A DNA stretch of 64,000 nucleotides from an uncultured Lachnospiraceae bacterium. Lineage in GTDB: Bacteria; Bacillota; Clostridia; Lachnospirales; Lachnospiraceae. Location of the stretch: contig CAMEOT010000016.1 in NCBI GenBank assembly GCA_945929965.1, positions 1 to 64,000 on the forward strand. Reading direction: 5' to 3'. A program made the translations under genes and the position numbers. Positions 41,892-51,611 of the stretch are shown piece after piece. The notes under the pieces are model-generated. The model saw nothing but the letters and a program-made list of their open reading frames with translations. It was not told the origin of the DNA and ran no database searches. Every line of letters begins with the position of its first letter. Positions within the stretch are counted from its first letter, which is position 1.

Positions 41892-44800
41892 ACCAGGTCA
41901 AAAATACTGATCTGGTTGGACTCCGGCAGGTCTCCCAACAATCCTAACGAATCCATAAGGTCAATTATCGTCTTGGAAACCTTAGTTCTCTGACGAAAAT
42001 CATCTTTTGAGAGGAAAGGACCGTCTTTTGCCGCCTCAACGATGGCATCCGCCGCCTTCTCTCCCAGTCCGTCAATGCTGTTCAGGGAAGGCATAAGTTT
42101 CCCGTCCACGATCTGGAAGGATCTGGACTGTGCCCGGAAGATGTCGATGGGTTCGAACTCGAAACCTCTTGCATACATCTCCTGCACGATACGCATATCA
42201 CCCATAGCATCTTTTTCCTTATTAGATAAGGTATCTTGCCTCTTTTTGTAATCAGCCATGATACTCTCTAAATGCTTCTGTCCCTGGCACATGATCTCAT
42301 ACGAGAATGCCTTGGCACGGATACTGAAAAACGCTCCGTAATAAGCTAAGGGATAATGAATCTTACAGTAAGCGATACGCCATGCCATCATAACGTACGC
42401 CGCCGCATGGGCCTTCGGGAACATATACTCGATTTTCTGACAGGATTCGATATACCACTGGGGGACGTTATGCGCCAGCATATCTTCCTTCCACTCTTCC
42501 CACATGGCACATTTTCCCTTTGCCACCATCCCCTTACGTACTGCCTCCATGATCTTGAAGGATTTCTCCGATTCTACCCCCATCTGGATCAGATACAGCA
42601 TAATATCGTCACGGGTACAGATTGCCGTGGAAATGGTCGCCACACCGCTCATGATCAGGTCCTGTGCGTTGCCCAGCCATACGTTGGTACCGTGGGACAG
42701 TCCGGAGATACGTACCAGATCGGAAAATGCCTTTGGCTTGGCATCGATAACCATCTGCATAGCGAAGTCCGTACCAAACTCCGGAATACCTAATGCTCCT
42801 AATTTCGTCCCGCCGATCTGTTCCGGAGTGATGCCCAGCGCATCCGTGTTTTGGAACAGACTCATAACATCCTGCCCATCCAAGGGGATCGTCAGAGGAT
42901 CTCTCCCCGTCAGATCCTGCAGCATACGGATCATGGTAGGATCATCGTGTCCCAGAATATCCAGCTTCAACAGGTTGTGGTCGATGGAATGATAATCAAA
43001 GTGTGTCGTTATGGTATCCGTAGTCATATCATTTGCAGGATGCTGCACCGGGGTAAAGGAGTTGATATCCTGCCCCAGGGGCAATACGACAATTCCGCCC
43101 GGGTGCTGACCGGTACTACGTCGTACACCGGTACATCCCGAGGCAATACGGTCGATCTCACTGGTCCGTTTATGAATGCCACGCTCTTCAAAATAATTCT
43201 TCACATAACCGAAGGCTGTCTTATCCGCCAGGGTTGCAATGGTTCCGGCACGGAAGGTCTGACCCGCGCCGAAGATAACCTCCGTATATTTATGGGCCTT
43301 GGACTGGTACTCACCGGAGAAGTTCAGGTCGATATCCGGCTCCTTGTCTCCCTTGAATCCCAGGAATGTCTCGAAAGGAATATCGAATCCGTCCTTATGC
43401 AGCTTCTCTCCGCACACCGGACAGACCTTGTCCGGCATATCGATTCCCGCCTTACCGGCGTAGGCCTTGACCTCATCACTGTCGAAATCCACATAATGGC
43501 ACTTGCTGCAATAATAATGAGGACTTAAGGGATTGACCTCCGTAATTCCCGCCATGGTCGCCACGAAGGAGCTTCCTACGGATCCACGGGAACCTACCAG
43601 ATAACCGTCCTCCACCGACTTCCATACCAGTTTCTGCGCAATGATATACATTACGGCGAATCCGTTTTTAATAATGGAGTTCAGTTCTTTCTCCAGTCTT
43701 GCTTCTACGATTTGGGGCAGATCCGGACCGTAGATCTCATGGGCTCTGTTGTAACAGATCTCCGTCAGGGTCTTATCACTGTCCGGGATGACCGGGGGAC
43801 ATTTGTCCGGACGCACCGGGGCAATGGTCTCGATCATATCGGCGATCATATTCGTATTGGTAATGACAATCTCTTCCGCCTTATCACTGCCCAGGTAGGA
43901 GAACTCTTCCAGCATCTCCTCCGTGGTATGTAAATACAGCGGTGCCTGATCGTCCGCATCGTCGAAGCCCCGGCCCGCCATGATAATACGGCGGTAGATC
44001 TCATCCTCGGGATCCAGGAAATGCACATCGCAGGTTGCGACTACCGGCTTATGGAACTGCTCTCCCAGCTCCACGATCTTACGGTTGATGTTCTGAATAT
44101 CCTCGATGGAATTCACATTCCGCACACGCTCCGAAGCGATCATGAACTTATTATTGCCGCAGGGCTGGATCTCTAAGTAATCGTAGAATTTCACCAGTCT
44201 TGCAATCTGCGCATCCGACTGCCCGTCAAGCAATGCCCGGTACAGTTCTCCCGCCTCACAGGCACTTCCGAGGATCAGTCCTTCTCTGTACTTCATCACC
44301 AGACTCTTGGGAATCCTGGGATGTTTGTTAAAATACGTCAGATGGGACTGGGACACCAGCCGGTAGAGGTTAATGCGCCCCAGATCATTTTTCGCTAAAA
44401 TAATGGCATGGTAGGAAGGCATCTTCTTCACAGCGTCCACACTGGAGGCTCCCAGTGCATTGACTTCCGTCAGATTATGAATGTCCTGCTCTTCCAGCAT
44501 TTTAATAAATTTCACAAAAATATGTGCCGTACACTCTGCATCATCCACGGCTCTGTGGTGATTCTCCAGAGATATCCCCAATGTCTTCGCCACCGCATCC
44601 AGCGTGTGCTTCGACTGATTTTTTAACAGTACTCTGGAGATGCCCACTGTATCCACATAAGTGAACTCCTGCGGATATCCCAGTCTTCTGCAGTTCTCCA
44701 TGAGAAAGCTCATATCGAAGCTGGCATTGTGTGCCACCATGATACAGCCCTCACAGAACTGCAAAAATTGCGGCAGGATCACATCGATCTGCGGAGAGTC

Positions 44801-46489
44801 CATGACATCCTCGTCCCGGATACTGGTCAGCTTCTCGATTTCAAAAGGAATGGGCACATCCGGATTGACAAAGGTGGAGAACCGATCCACGATCTCGCCG
44901 CCGGACACCTTCACCGCACCGATCTCGATGATCCGGTTATTCACCGGGGAGAATCCCGTGGTCTCGATATCAAATACCACATAGTCCTCATGCAGACTCT
45001 GCCCCTTATCATTGGTCACGATTTCCTTCAGATCATCCACCAGATAGGCCTCCACACCGTAAATGATCTTAAAGAAATCCTGCTTGTCCGGATTTTCATC
45101 TCCGGCTTCCTTACGTTTGCCCTTTTCCGCCTTCCACAGATCGTCCCAGACATGATTGGCATCGGTGAAACTCTGTACCACGCCGTGATCTGTGATGGCA
45201 ATGGCACGATGCCCCCATTTATAGGCACGTTTTACGATATCTTTTGCCTCGGAGACACCGTCCATATCACTCATTTTGGTATGGCAGTGCAGCTCCACAC
45301 GTTTTCTGGCGGAAGTATCCATTCTCGTATTGGTAAAATCAGGGATCTTCTTGATTCCCGCGATGGAGCCGATGGCAAGTTCATGGTCGAACTTATCCAT
45401 CATACAGATACCCTTGACTTTTAAGAAAGCTCCCGGTTTGATATCCCCGGTCACTTCCTTCACCTGTTCGGTACGTACGAACATCTTGATGGTCATGGTA
45501 TCGGTAAAATCAGACATATTGAAGATAATGATGGTCTTCTCGTTCTTAATATCCCTGGTATCCACGGACAGTACTTTTCCGCGGATGGTCACTTCACCCA
45601 TCTCGCCGATCAGTTCCTCGATCTTCATGGCTTCATCTTCAAAATCTCTGCCGTAGATCACATCGGGATTGTCTGATCTCTTCAGGGCGCCCTTTTCAAA
45701 ATTGCCCCCCTTACGAAACTCTCCTTTTTTGAACTCTCCACGCTTGAATTCGCCACGACCGCCACCCTGGAAACTCTTGGTTACGCCACCTGTCGGTTCG
45801 CTTTTTGCCTTGCCGGAATCGTCTGACTTTTTCGCCTCCGGGCTCTGGGTATTTTCCTGCTCTCCGTTCTGTGCAGGTGCCGTGTTGTCCGCAGTCTCTT
45901 CATTTCTGCCTCTGGTGCGGCTGTAGATGGCATCTACCTTCAGGCGGATCTTGGCTTCCTCTTCCTCCTTGAATCTTCCGGTCTCTTTTTCCACATAGGC
46001 GGCGTGAATCTTCACGGAAAATCCACAGCGTTCCACCAGGATTTTCTCCAAAATCTGTAATATCTCACCTTCCATGCTGCGGTTCAGCACCGTATCCTCC
46101 ATCGTTATCAGCATTTCATTTTCCGCAGGGTATTCGATCTTCGCCGTCTTCAGGGCATTGTACTGGATATGGCTGTATTCCCGGAATTCTTCCAGAATGC
46201 TTTCCTTGTAAATGTCCATCAGTTTTTCCGGATTGTACTGGGAAGAAAGTTCAAATTTCTCGTATATTTTTACCTTCAGGTTGGCATCCGGGAACAACTG
46301 CTTTTTGATCTCCTGTTCCGCGATCCAGATATCTGCTTTTTGAATCAGACGGGTACTTTTTAAATACACCCGAAGAAAGTCTCTGCGCTTTGTCGCCGAG
46401 ACTCTCTCTACTTCTGTCTGACCCATCAGATCATGAATATCCGTATTCAACTGTAAATTCGGAAATACTTCAAAAAACGGTTTACTCAT
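41888..46489 (-). CDS. polC: DNA polymerase III alpha subunit, PolC type
   Basis: Main replicative polymerase of low-GC Gram-positives. Order of domains: N-terminal region with a Gly/Lys-rich linker of repeated RGEFKKGEF-type units (about 235-265), OB fold (about 285-385), PHP domain split by the exonuclease (VELHCHTKMSDMDG near 397), DnaQ-type 3'-5' exonuclease (VFDIETTGFSP near 503), palm with the zinc motif CSKCHY...CPVCGEKL (about 993-1030) and C-terminal fingers/HhH. 1533 residues, somewhat above the usual 1430-1460, mainly in the N-terminal linker. Starts 5 bases after ispG. Confidence 0.97.
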   Translation of the reverse strand: MSKPFFEVFPNLQLNTDIHDLMGQTEVERVSATKRRDFLRVYLKSTRLIQKADIWIAEQEIKKQLFPDANLKVKIYEKFELSSQYNPEKLMDIYKESILEEFREYSHIQYNALKTAKIEYPAENEMLITMEDTVLNRSMEGEILQILEKILVERCGFSVKIHAAYVEKETGRFKEEEEAKIRLKVDAIYSRTRGRNEETADNTAPAQNGEQENTQSPEAKKSDDSGKAKSEPTGGVTKSFQGGGRGEFKRGEFKKGEFRKGGNFEKGALKRSDNPDVIYGRDFEDEAMKIEELIGEMGEVTIRGKVLSVDTRDIKNEKTIIIFNMSDFTDTMTIKMFVRTEQVKEVTGDIKPGAFLKVKGICMMDKFDHELAIGSIAGIKKIPDFTNTRMDTSARKRVELHCHTKMSDMDGVSEAKDIVKRAYKWGHRAIAITDHGVVQSFTDANHVWDDLWKAEKGKRKEAGDENPDKQDFFKIIYGVEAYLVDDLKEIVTNDKGQSLHEDYVVFDIETTGFSPVNNRIIEIGAVKVSGGEIVDRFSTFVNPDVPIPFEIEKLTSIRDEDVMDSPQIDVILPQFLQFCEGCIMVAHNASFDMSFLMENCRRLGYPQEFTYVDTVGISRVLLKNQSKHTLDAVAKTLGISLENHHRAVDDAECTAHIFVKFIKMLEEQDIHNLTEVNALGASSVDAVKKMPSYHAIILAKNDLGRINLYRLVSQSHLTYFNKHPRIPKSLVMKYREGLILGSACEAGELYRALLDGQSDAQIARLVKFYDYLEIQPCGNNKFMIASERVRNVNSIEDIQNINRKIVELGEQFHKPVVATCDVHFLDPEDEIYRRIIMAGRGFDDADDQAPLYLHTTEEMLEEFSYLGSDKAEEIVITNTNMIADMIETIAPVRPDKCPPVIPDSDKTLTEICYNRAHEIYGPDLPQIVEARLEKELNSIIKNGFAVMYIIAQKLVWKSVEDGYLVGSRGSVGSSFVATMAGITEVNPLSPHYYCSKCHYVDFDSDEVKAYAGKAGIDMPDKVCPVCGEKLHKDGFDIPFETFLGFKGDKEPDIDLNFSGEYQSKAHKYTEVIFGAGQTFRAGTIATLADKTAFGYVKNYFEERGIHKRTSEIDRIASGCTGVRRSTGQHPGGIVVLPLGQDINSFTPVQHPANDMTTDTITTHFDYHSIDHNLLKLDILGHDDPTMIRMLQDLTGRDPLTIPLDGQDVMSLFQNTDALGITPEQIGGTKLGALGIPEFGTDFAMQMVIDAKPKAFSDLVRISGLSHGTNVWLGNAQDLIMSGVATISTAICTRDDIMLYLIQMGVESEKSFKIMEAVRKGMVAKGKCAMWEEWKEDMLAHNVPQWYIESCQKIEYMFPKAHAAAYVMMAWRIAYCKIHYPLAYYGAFFSIRAKAFSYEIMCQGQKHLESIMADYKKRQDTLSNKEKDAMGDMRIVQEMYARGFEFEPIDIFRAQSRSFQIVDGKLMPSLNSIDGLGEKAADAIVEAAKDGPFLSKDDFRQRTKVSKTIIDLMDSLGLLGDLPESNQISIFDLV

Positions 46490-46494
46490 CTATT

Positions 46495-47562
46495 TTAACT
46501 CCAATGATCCAATTCCTCTTTTAAGGCGGGGAGCAGCTGATCCTCCGGAAGCTTCTTCACGATCTCTCCGTGTTTGATCAGCAATCCTTCTCCGATGCCG
46601 CCCGCTACTCCAAGGTCTGCTTCTTTCGCTTCTCCGGGTCCGTTCACCACGCAGCCCATTACGGCTACTTTGATATCCAGCGGATAATCCTCCACCAGTT
46701 TTTCTACTTTGGTCGCCAGTCCGATCAGGTCGATTTGGGTTCTGCCGCAGGTAGGGCAGGACACGACTTCGATGCCGCCCTTTCTGAGTCCCAGAGTACG
46801 CAGAATCAGCTTCGCGGACTTGATCTCCTCCACCGGGTCTCCTGTCAGGGATACACGGATCGTGTCACCGATGCCCTGGCTTAAGATCAGAGACAGACCG
46901 ATGGCGGACTTGATGTTGCCGCTGTTCACCGTGCCGGACTCGGTAATACCCACATGCAGAGGGTATACCGTCTTCCCTGCCAGCAATTCATGGGCTTTCA
47001 CACACATTAATACATCCGAAGACTTGATACTGATAACCAGATTGTCATATCCTAAGTCTTCGATCATGTGGACCTTATCCAGTGCGCTCTCCACGATACC
47101 TTCTGCGGTCACGCCGCCGTATTTCTCTATTAACGACTTCTCCAGGGAGCCGCTGTTGACACCGACACGTATGGGGATATTCCGCTCCTTTGCCGCATCC
47201 ACCACAGCCTTCACCCGCTCTGTGCTTCCGATATTGCCGGGATTGATGCGGATCTTGTCCGCGCCGTTTTCGATGGCTGCCAAAGCCATACGGTAGTCAA
47301 AATGGATATCCGCCACCAGTGGAATATGGATCTGCTTTTTGATCTCGCGGATGGCTGCTGCCGCTTCCAATGTGGGCACCGTACAGCGAATGATCTCACA
47401 GCCTGCCTTCTCCAGACGTAAGATCTGCTCCACTGTAGCCTTCACATCCTCTGTCTTCGTATTGGTCATGGACTGGATGGCGATTGGATTCCCGCCGCCG
47501 ATCTTCCGGTCGCCGATCTGTATCACTTTCGTATGCATTCTGTAAGTATCTTTATCGTTCAT
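46495..47562 (-). CDS. ispG: 4-hydroxy-3-methylbut-2-enyl diphosphate synthase
   Basis: Iron-sulfur enzyme of the MEP isoprenoid pathway converting MEcPP to HMBPP. TIM-barrel motifs NPIAIQSMTNT, LVADIHFDYR and INPGNIG are present, and the [4Fe-4S] ligands are in SCPTCGRTQ and MGCVVNGPGEA. 355 residues, full length. It is first gene of ispG-polC, with a strong promoter at 47606-47635. Pairing with polC is common in Firmicutes. Confidence 0.97.
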   Translation of the reverse strand: MNDKDTYRMHTKVIQIGDRKIGGGNPIAIQSMTNTKTEDVKATVEQILRLEKAGCEIIRCTVPTLEAAAAIREIKKQIHIPLVADIHFDYRMALAAIENGADKIRINPGNIGSTERVKAVVDAAKERNIPIRVGVNSGSLEKSLIEKYGGVTAEGIVESALDKVHMIEDLGYDNLVISIKSSDVLMCVKAHELLAGKTVYPLHVGITESGTVNSGNIKSAIGLSLILSQGIGDTIRVSLTGDPVEEIKSAKLILRTLGLRKGGIEVVSCPTCGRTQIDLIGLATKVEKLVEDYPLDIKVAVMGCVVNGPGEAKEADLGVAGGIGEGLLIKHGEIVKKLPEDQLLPALKEELDHWS

Positions 47563-47605
47563 AAGGGCACCTGACCTTTCTCGTCATTCTCATCATATGA
47601 CTATT

Positions 47606-47635
47606 ACTATACCCCTTTTTTCAAAGCCTTGTCAA
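47606..47635 (-). promoter_or_regulatory. SigA-type promoter for ispG-polC
   Basis: Minus-strand reading: perfect -35 TTGACA (47630-47635), 18-base spacer, -10 TATAGT (47606-47611). The -35 overlaps the stop codon of dprA (47632-47634). Confidence 0.85.
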
Positions 47636-48783
47636 TTCGCAGAAGTGCCAAAATGCCCCGGGCTGCTTTGTCTCACATACCCGGAAAGCTCCAGTTCCAT
47701 CAGGATCCGGTGCAGTGCGGCAATATCAAGATATTCCCCCTTTTCCCACAGTTCTGCAAGAATCGTCTCCGCAGTCTTCGGCACGGGAGTCAGTCTCGCA
47801 TACACCTTTTTTACCGCCCCCTCCAATTGCGGATTTTTATTTTTCCTGCACTTTCGCTTTTTCTTATAAATGCTGTTCTCTACCGGAAGTTCCTGTTTCT
47901 CTTCCCAACTTTGTAAAAATTCCTCCAGAAATTGTTCCGGTGAAAGCACCACTCCCGCGCCCTGGTTTAACAGCCGGTTACAACCATCACTGAGCCTGTC
48001 CGTGATTCTGCCCGGCACCACATAGACATCCCGGCCCTGTTCCAGTGCCATATCCACCGTAATTAACGTACCGCTCTTCTGTCTGGCTTCTATGACAATC
48101 AGCGCATCCGACAATCCACTGACGATACGGTTTCTAGGCGGAAAATATGCCGGCATGGCGTGGATTCCCGGCGCATAGGTGGAGAGCAGTCCTCCCTCTC
48201 CGATCAGTTCCTCATACAGTCTTCTGTTCTGGCTGGGATAGCAGATATCCACGCCGCATCCCAGCACTCCGTAGGAGGTGCCTCCCGCCGACAGCGCCGC
48301 CTGCTGGCTGATTCCGTCGATTCCTCTCGCCATTCCGCTGATGACCTGGATCCTGTGGGTGCCGAGATACCTCCCCAGTTCTTCCGCCACATACCTGCCG
48401 TACTCCGAGCATTCCCTGGCTCCGATGATCGCCACCGAAGGGATCGTATCCTCCGGGAGCCTTCCTTTATAAAAAATTCCATACGGTGGATCCGGTATAG
48501 TTAATAACTTTGAGGGAAATCCCTCCTCCCGGGAAAACACCAGATGGATCTGTTTCTCTGCAAGCTGTGCATAATCCCGTCTCCATGCATCCTCTTTTTT
48601 CTGCCGGTTCATGTACTCCGCAATGGATTCACTCACGCATTCTCTCCAGCCCTCCACTCCGGCTTCGTAGATCCCCTGCGGTGAACCGAACCGCTCTTCG
48701 AGCTGTCCCGCACGGACACCGCCGATCATGGGAATGCTGCATAGAAAATACGCATACATTCTCTCTGTTTCCGTCATATTCAT
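47632..48783 (-). CDS. dprA: DNA processing protein DprA
   Basis: Loads RecA on incoming single-stranded DNA in natural transformation. N-terminal SAM-like region (about 1-70), Rossmann-fold core with GAREC-EYG (about 121-130), SGMARGIDG and a GCGVDICYP block, ending at about 285, then a basic linker and a C-terminal winged helix (about 325-383). 383 residues. Located 27 bases after the YifB-type gene; dprA next to topA is the B. subtilis order, here separated by ispG-polC and the tRNAs. Confidence 0.95.
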   Translation of the reverse strand: MNMTETERMYAYFLCSIPMIGGVRAGQLEERFGSPQGIYEAGVEGWRECVSESIAEYMNRQKKEDAWRRDYAQLAEKQIHLVFSREEGFPSKLLTIPDPPYGIFYKGRLPEDTIPSVAIIGARECSEYGRYVAEELGRYLGTHRIQVISGMARGIDGISQQAALSAGGTSYGVLGCGVDICYPSQNRRLYEELIGEGGLLSTYAPGIHAMPAYFPPRNRIVSGLSDALIVIEARQKSGTLITVDMALEQGRDVYVVPGRITDRLSDGCNRLLNQGAGVVLSPEQFLEEFLQSWEEKQELPVENSIYKKKRKCRKNKNPQLEGAVKKVYARLTPVPKTAETILAELWEKGEYLDIAALHRILMELELSGYVRQSSPGHFGTSAN

Positions 48784-48810
48784 ACTGTCTTTATTCCTTT
48801 CCTTAACCCC

Positions 48811-50355
48811 TTAGTTCCAGTATTCCTCCGAAGGTCTGTAGCAGGCTGCTTCCAACAGGTGCTCCTTCGTAATCTCCTCCCGTCCCTCCAGATCAGCGAT
48901 GGTGCGTGCCGTTTTTAAGATCCTGTGATATGCCCTCGCGCTTAAGGCGAGCGCATGATACAGCTGTTCCATCACCTTTTTTTCTTCCGTTCCGAGGACG
49001 CAATATTTTTCCGCATCTGCGGAAGAAACATCTCCGTTAAACCGGTAGTCGGTGCCTGCGTATCTTTTTTCCTGCATTTTCCGGGCAGCACCTATTTTCT
49101 TACGCATCTCTTCGCTGCTCTCTCCGGATCCGTTTTTCTGTAAATGCAGAATATCCACCGGCTGCAGTTCCACGCACAGATCAATGCGGTCCAGCAGCGG
49201 TCCCGACACTTTTCCCAAGTATTTCTCGATCTGCGGCTGTGTGCAGCGGCATTTATTCCGGTCCGGGAAGTAGCCGCAGGGGCAGGGATTCATGGCTGCC
49301 ACCAGCATGAAATCAGAAGGATAGGTGATCAGTCCCGCACTTCTTGCGATCTGTACCCTGCGTTCTTCCAGGGGCTGACGCATGCTGTCGAGCACCACCC
49401 TCTGGAACTGTGGCAGTTCATCCAAAAACAGTACACCCCGATGCGCCAGTGACACCATTCCCGGCCGCGGCATAGCTGTCCCTCCTCCGATTAGAGCCGC
49501 CAGGGTGACATTGTGATGAGGTGCATAAAAAGGTCTCTCCGTAATCAACGCCCGCTCCGGCGGCAGAAGTCCTGCCACACTGTAGATGCTGGTGACCTCC
49601 AGGCTTTCCTCCAGAGTAAGCGGCGGTAAGATTCCGGGAATCCTGCCGGCAATCATGGACTTGCCCACACCGGGCGGTCCCATCATTAACAGATTATGAA
49701 AACCTGCTGCCGCAATCAGCGCGCCTCTCCTGGCACTCTCCTGTCCCGCCACTTCCCGAAAATCTCCTCTTTTATCTCCCCCGCCGCATTTCAGCAGATC
49801 CTCCGGGCAGACTCTCGGTCGGTAGATTTTCTCTCCATTCTCCTCCGGGTGTAACAGTGCCGCAAGCAATTCTCCCAGATTTTCCGCACCCCATACGGTC
49901 ACTCCCGGGATCACAGCTGCCTCCAGGGCATTTTCTCCGGGGACAATGACTCTGCTTATCCCCTGCCTGGCCGCCTCTCTTACGATGGGAAGAACTCCTT
50001 TTGCTTTTTTGATCTCACCGTTTAATCCCAGTTCCCCTAAAAACAGCGTGTCTTTCACCGCGCCCTCTTTCAGAAGTTCCATATCCTGCAACAGGCCGAT
50101 GGCTATGGGCAGGTCAAATGCGGTACCGTCCTTTCGTCTATCCGCCGGTGCCAGATTCACGGTAATGTGGCTGGGCGGAATCTGAAAGCCTGAATTTTTC
50201 ATGGCAACACACACTCTTTCCCTGGATTCTCTCACTTCACTGCCCAGGGAACCCACCATCTGAAAAGACGGCAGTCCTCCCGCCAGATCCACCTCCACGC
50301 GGATCAGATACGCCTGCAGACCGCAGACTGCGCCGGAATAAATTGTAGAAAACAT
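48811..50355 (-). CDS. YifB/ComM-family Mg-chelatase-like AAA+ ATPase
   Basis: 514 residues: N-terminal Lon-like S5 domain (about 20-130), AAA+ core with Walker A GPPGVGKSM (about 226-234) and Walker B LFLDELPQF (about 311-319), and a C-terminal Mg-chelatase domain. ComM relatives are branch-migration helicases that extend heteroduplex during transformation, which fits the location before dprA. The family name is certain; the ComM function is inferred. Confidence 0.93.
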   Translation of the reverse strand: MFSTIYSGAVCGLQAYLIRVEVDLAGGLPSFQMVGSLGSEVRESRERVCVAMKNSGFQIPPSHITVNLAPADRRKDGTAFDLPIAIGLLQDMELLKEGAVKDTLFLGELGLNGEIKKAKGVLPIVREAARQGISRVIVPGENALEAAVIPGVTVWGAENLGELLAALLHPEENGEKIYRPRVCPEDLLKCGGGDKRGDFREVAGQESARRGALIAAAGFHNLLMMGPPGVGKSMIAGRIPGILPPLTLEESLEVTSIYSVAGLLPPERALITERPFYAPHHNVTLAALIGGGTAMPRPGMVSLAHRGVLFLDELPQFQRVVLDSMRQPLEERRVQIARSAGLITYPSDFMLVAAMNPCPCGYFPDRNKCRCTQPQIEKYLGKVSGPLLDRIDLCVELQPVDILHLQKNGSGESSEEMRKKIGAARKMQEKRYAGTDYRFNGDVSSADAEKYCVLGTEEKKVMEQLYHALALSARAYHRILKTARTIADLEGREEITKEHLLEAACYRPSEEYWN

Positions 50356-50407
50356 AAACTACCTCCTTTATTTTTGTTATATAAATAATAAAAAATGGAA
50401 AACGATT

Positions 50408-50438
50408 GCAGAAATTCTGCGGAATGTCCCGAAGGACA
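50408..50438 (-). other. Structured leader of the YifB-type gene
   Basis: Two adjacent hairpins: 50425-50429/50434-50438 with loop cgaa on the plus strand (UUCG tetraloop on the transcribed minus strand) and a palindrome 50408-50420 (gcagaaattctgc). A UUCG-capped 5-bp stem is a typical RNA feature. Both lie in the 191-base gap between pilT and the YifB-type start. No known riboswitch was recognised. Confidence 0.4.
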
Positions 50439-50494
50439 GTTACTTGAAAAACCTTTGATAATACTTAGAAAAAAGAATGAAAACTAATACCTAT

Positions 50495-50530
50495 GCCCCG
50501 GCGGCCACGATATCGTAAGCTGCCGGTGGC
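50495..50530 (-). other. GC-rich hairpin downstream of pilT
   Basis: Stem 50495-50497/50528-50530 plus 50498-50502/50522-50526, 8 pairs, one bulge; the loop holds the palindrome acgatatcgt. It lies 17 bases past the pilT stop codon, where a terminator is expected, but no U run follows on the minus strand. Could be a weak terminator or a processing signal. Confidence 0.4.
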
Positions 50531-50546
50531 TTTTATTACCTCTTAA

Positions 50547-51599
50547 TCAGATCTTATTCTCCATGCTGTCAGGATCCTGCGCAAACTGAATCGCATGTTC
50601 TCTGTCGATCTTACCTTCAAAATACAGCTGGACAATGGCTTCGTCCATAGTGATCATTCCCAGCTTGCGGTTCGTCTGCATGACACTTGCCAGCTGATGG
50701 GATTTGCCCTCACGGATCAGGTTACGAACCGCATGGTTGGCATGCATGACCTCAAACGCTGCTACACGATGTTTGCCGTCCGCGGTGGGGATCAACTGCT
50801 GAGAGACTACTGCTTCCAGGGTATTGGACAGCTGTACTCTGATCTGTTGCTGCTGATGAGGCGGGAAGACATCGATGACACGGTCTACGGTACTGGCGGC
50901 GCCGATGGTATGCAATGTGGACAATACCAGATGTCCGGTCTCCGCTGCCGTGATTGCCACGCTGATGGTCTCGAAGTCACGCATTTCTCCTACGAGAATG
51001 ACATCGGGGTCTTCACGAAGGGCTGCTCTTAAGGCATTGGCATAATTGTTAGAGTCAATGCCGATCTCCCTTTGGTTAACCATGGACATCTTATGCTGAT
51101 GCAGATACTCGATGGGATCTTCCAGGGTGATGACATGAGCATCTCTGTTGTTGTTGATCTTGTCAATAATGGCGGCCAGAGTGGTGGATTTACCGCTTCC
51201 GGTAGGTCCCGTAACCAGTACCAGTCCTCTTTTTCTCTGATACAGATCCACTACGGATTCCGGCACACCAAGTTCTTCCGGAGAGGGCACCACGGTACCC
51301 ACCAGACGGAATGCCAGTGCCACAGAGCCTCTCTGTTTATAGGCATTGACACGGTAACGTCCACAGTTGGGAATGGAGAAAGACATATCGTATTCTCCCC
51401 GTTCCTCAAAACGTTCTCGCTGTACTTCCGTCATAATATTGACTAATACCTCCAGGGTATCCGCAGGAAGCATCTTCGGGTAATCCATGGTAATCAGGTT
51501 ACCGTTTACACGCATCTTCGGCGGAATACCTACCGTAAGATGCACATCACTTGCTCCCGCCTCCTTGGCGGCTCTGAGTATTTCTTCGATCGTTGGCAT
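50547..51599 (-). CDS. pilT: Type IV pilus retraction ATPase PilT
   Basis: Hexameric motor that depolymerises type IV pili. N-terminal PAS-like domain (about 1-100), Walker A GPTGSGKSTTLA (about 131-142), Asp box with ITLEDPIEYLH, Walker B LREDPDVILVGEMRD and His box GHLVLSTLHT. 350 residues. Start follows the HD-domain gene by 12 bases, so they share a transcript. No pilin, PilB or PilC gene is in the window, so the pilus itself must be elsewhere. Confidence 0.94.
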   Translation of the reverse strand: MPTIEEILRAAKEAGASDVHLTVGIPPKMRVNGNLITMDYPKMLPADTLEVLVNIMTEVQRERFEERGEYDMSFSIPNCGRYRVNAYKQRGSVALAFRLVGTVVPSPEELGVPESVVDLYQRKRGLVLVTGPTGSGKSTTLAAIIDKINNNRDAHVITLEDPIEYLHQHKMSMVNQREIGIDSNNYANALRAALREDPDVILVGEMRDFETISVAITAAETGHLVLSTLHTIGAASTVDRVIDVFPPHQQQQIRVQLSNTLEAVVSQQLIPTADGKHRVAAFEVMHANHAVRNLIREGKSHQLASVMQTNRKLGMITMDEAIVQLYFEGKIDREHAIQFAQDPDSMENKI

Positions 51600-51611
51600 A
51601 ATTGCTCCTCG

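Noticed and set aside
50356..50546. c-di-GMP riboswitch before the YifB-type gene
   Set aside because: The hairpins do not show the conserved core of GEMM-I or GEMM-II; only a UUCG stem and a palindrome are present.
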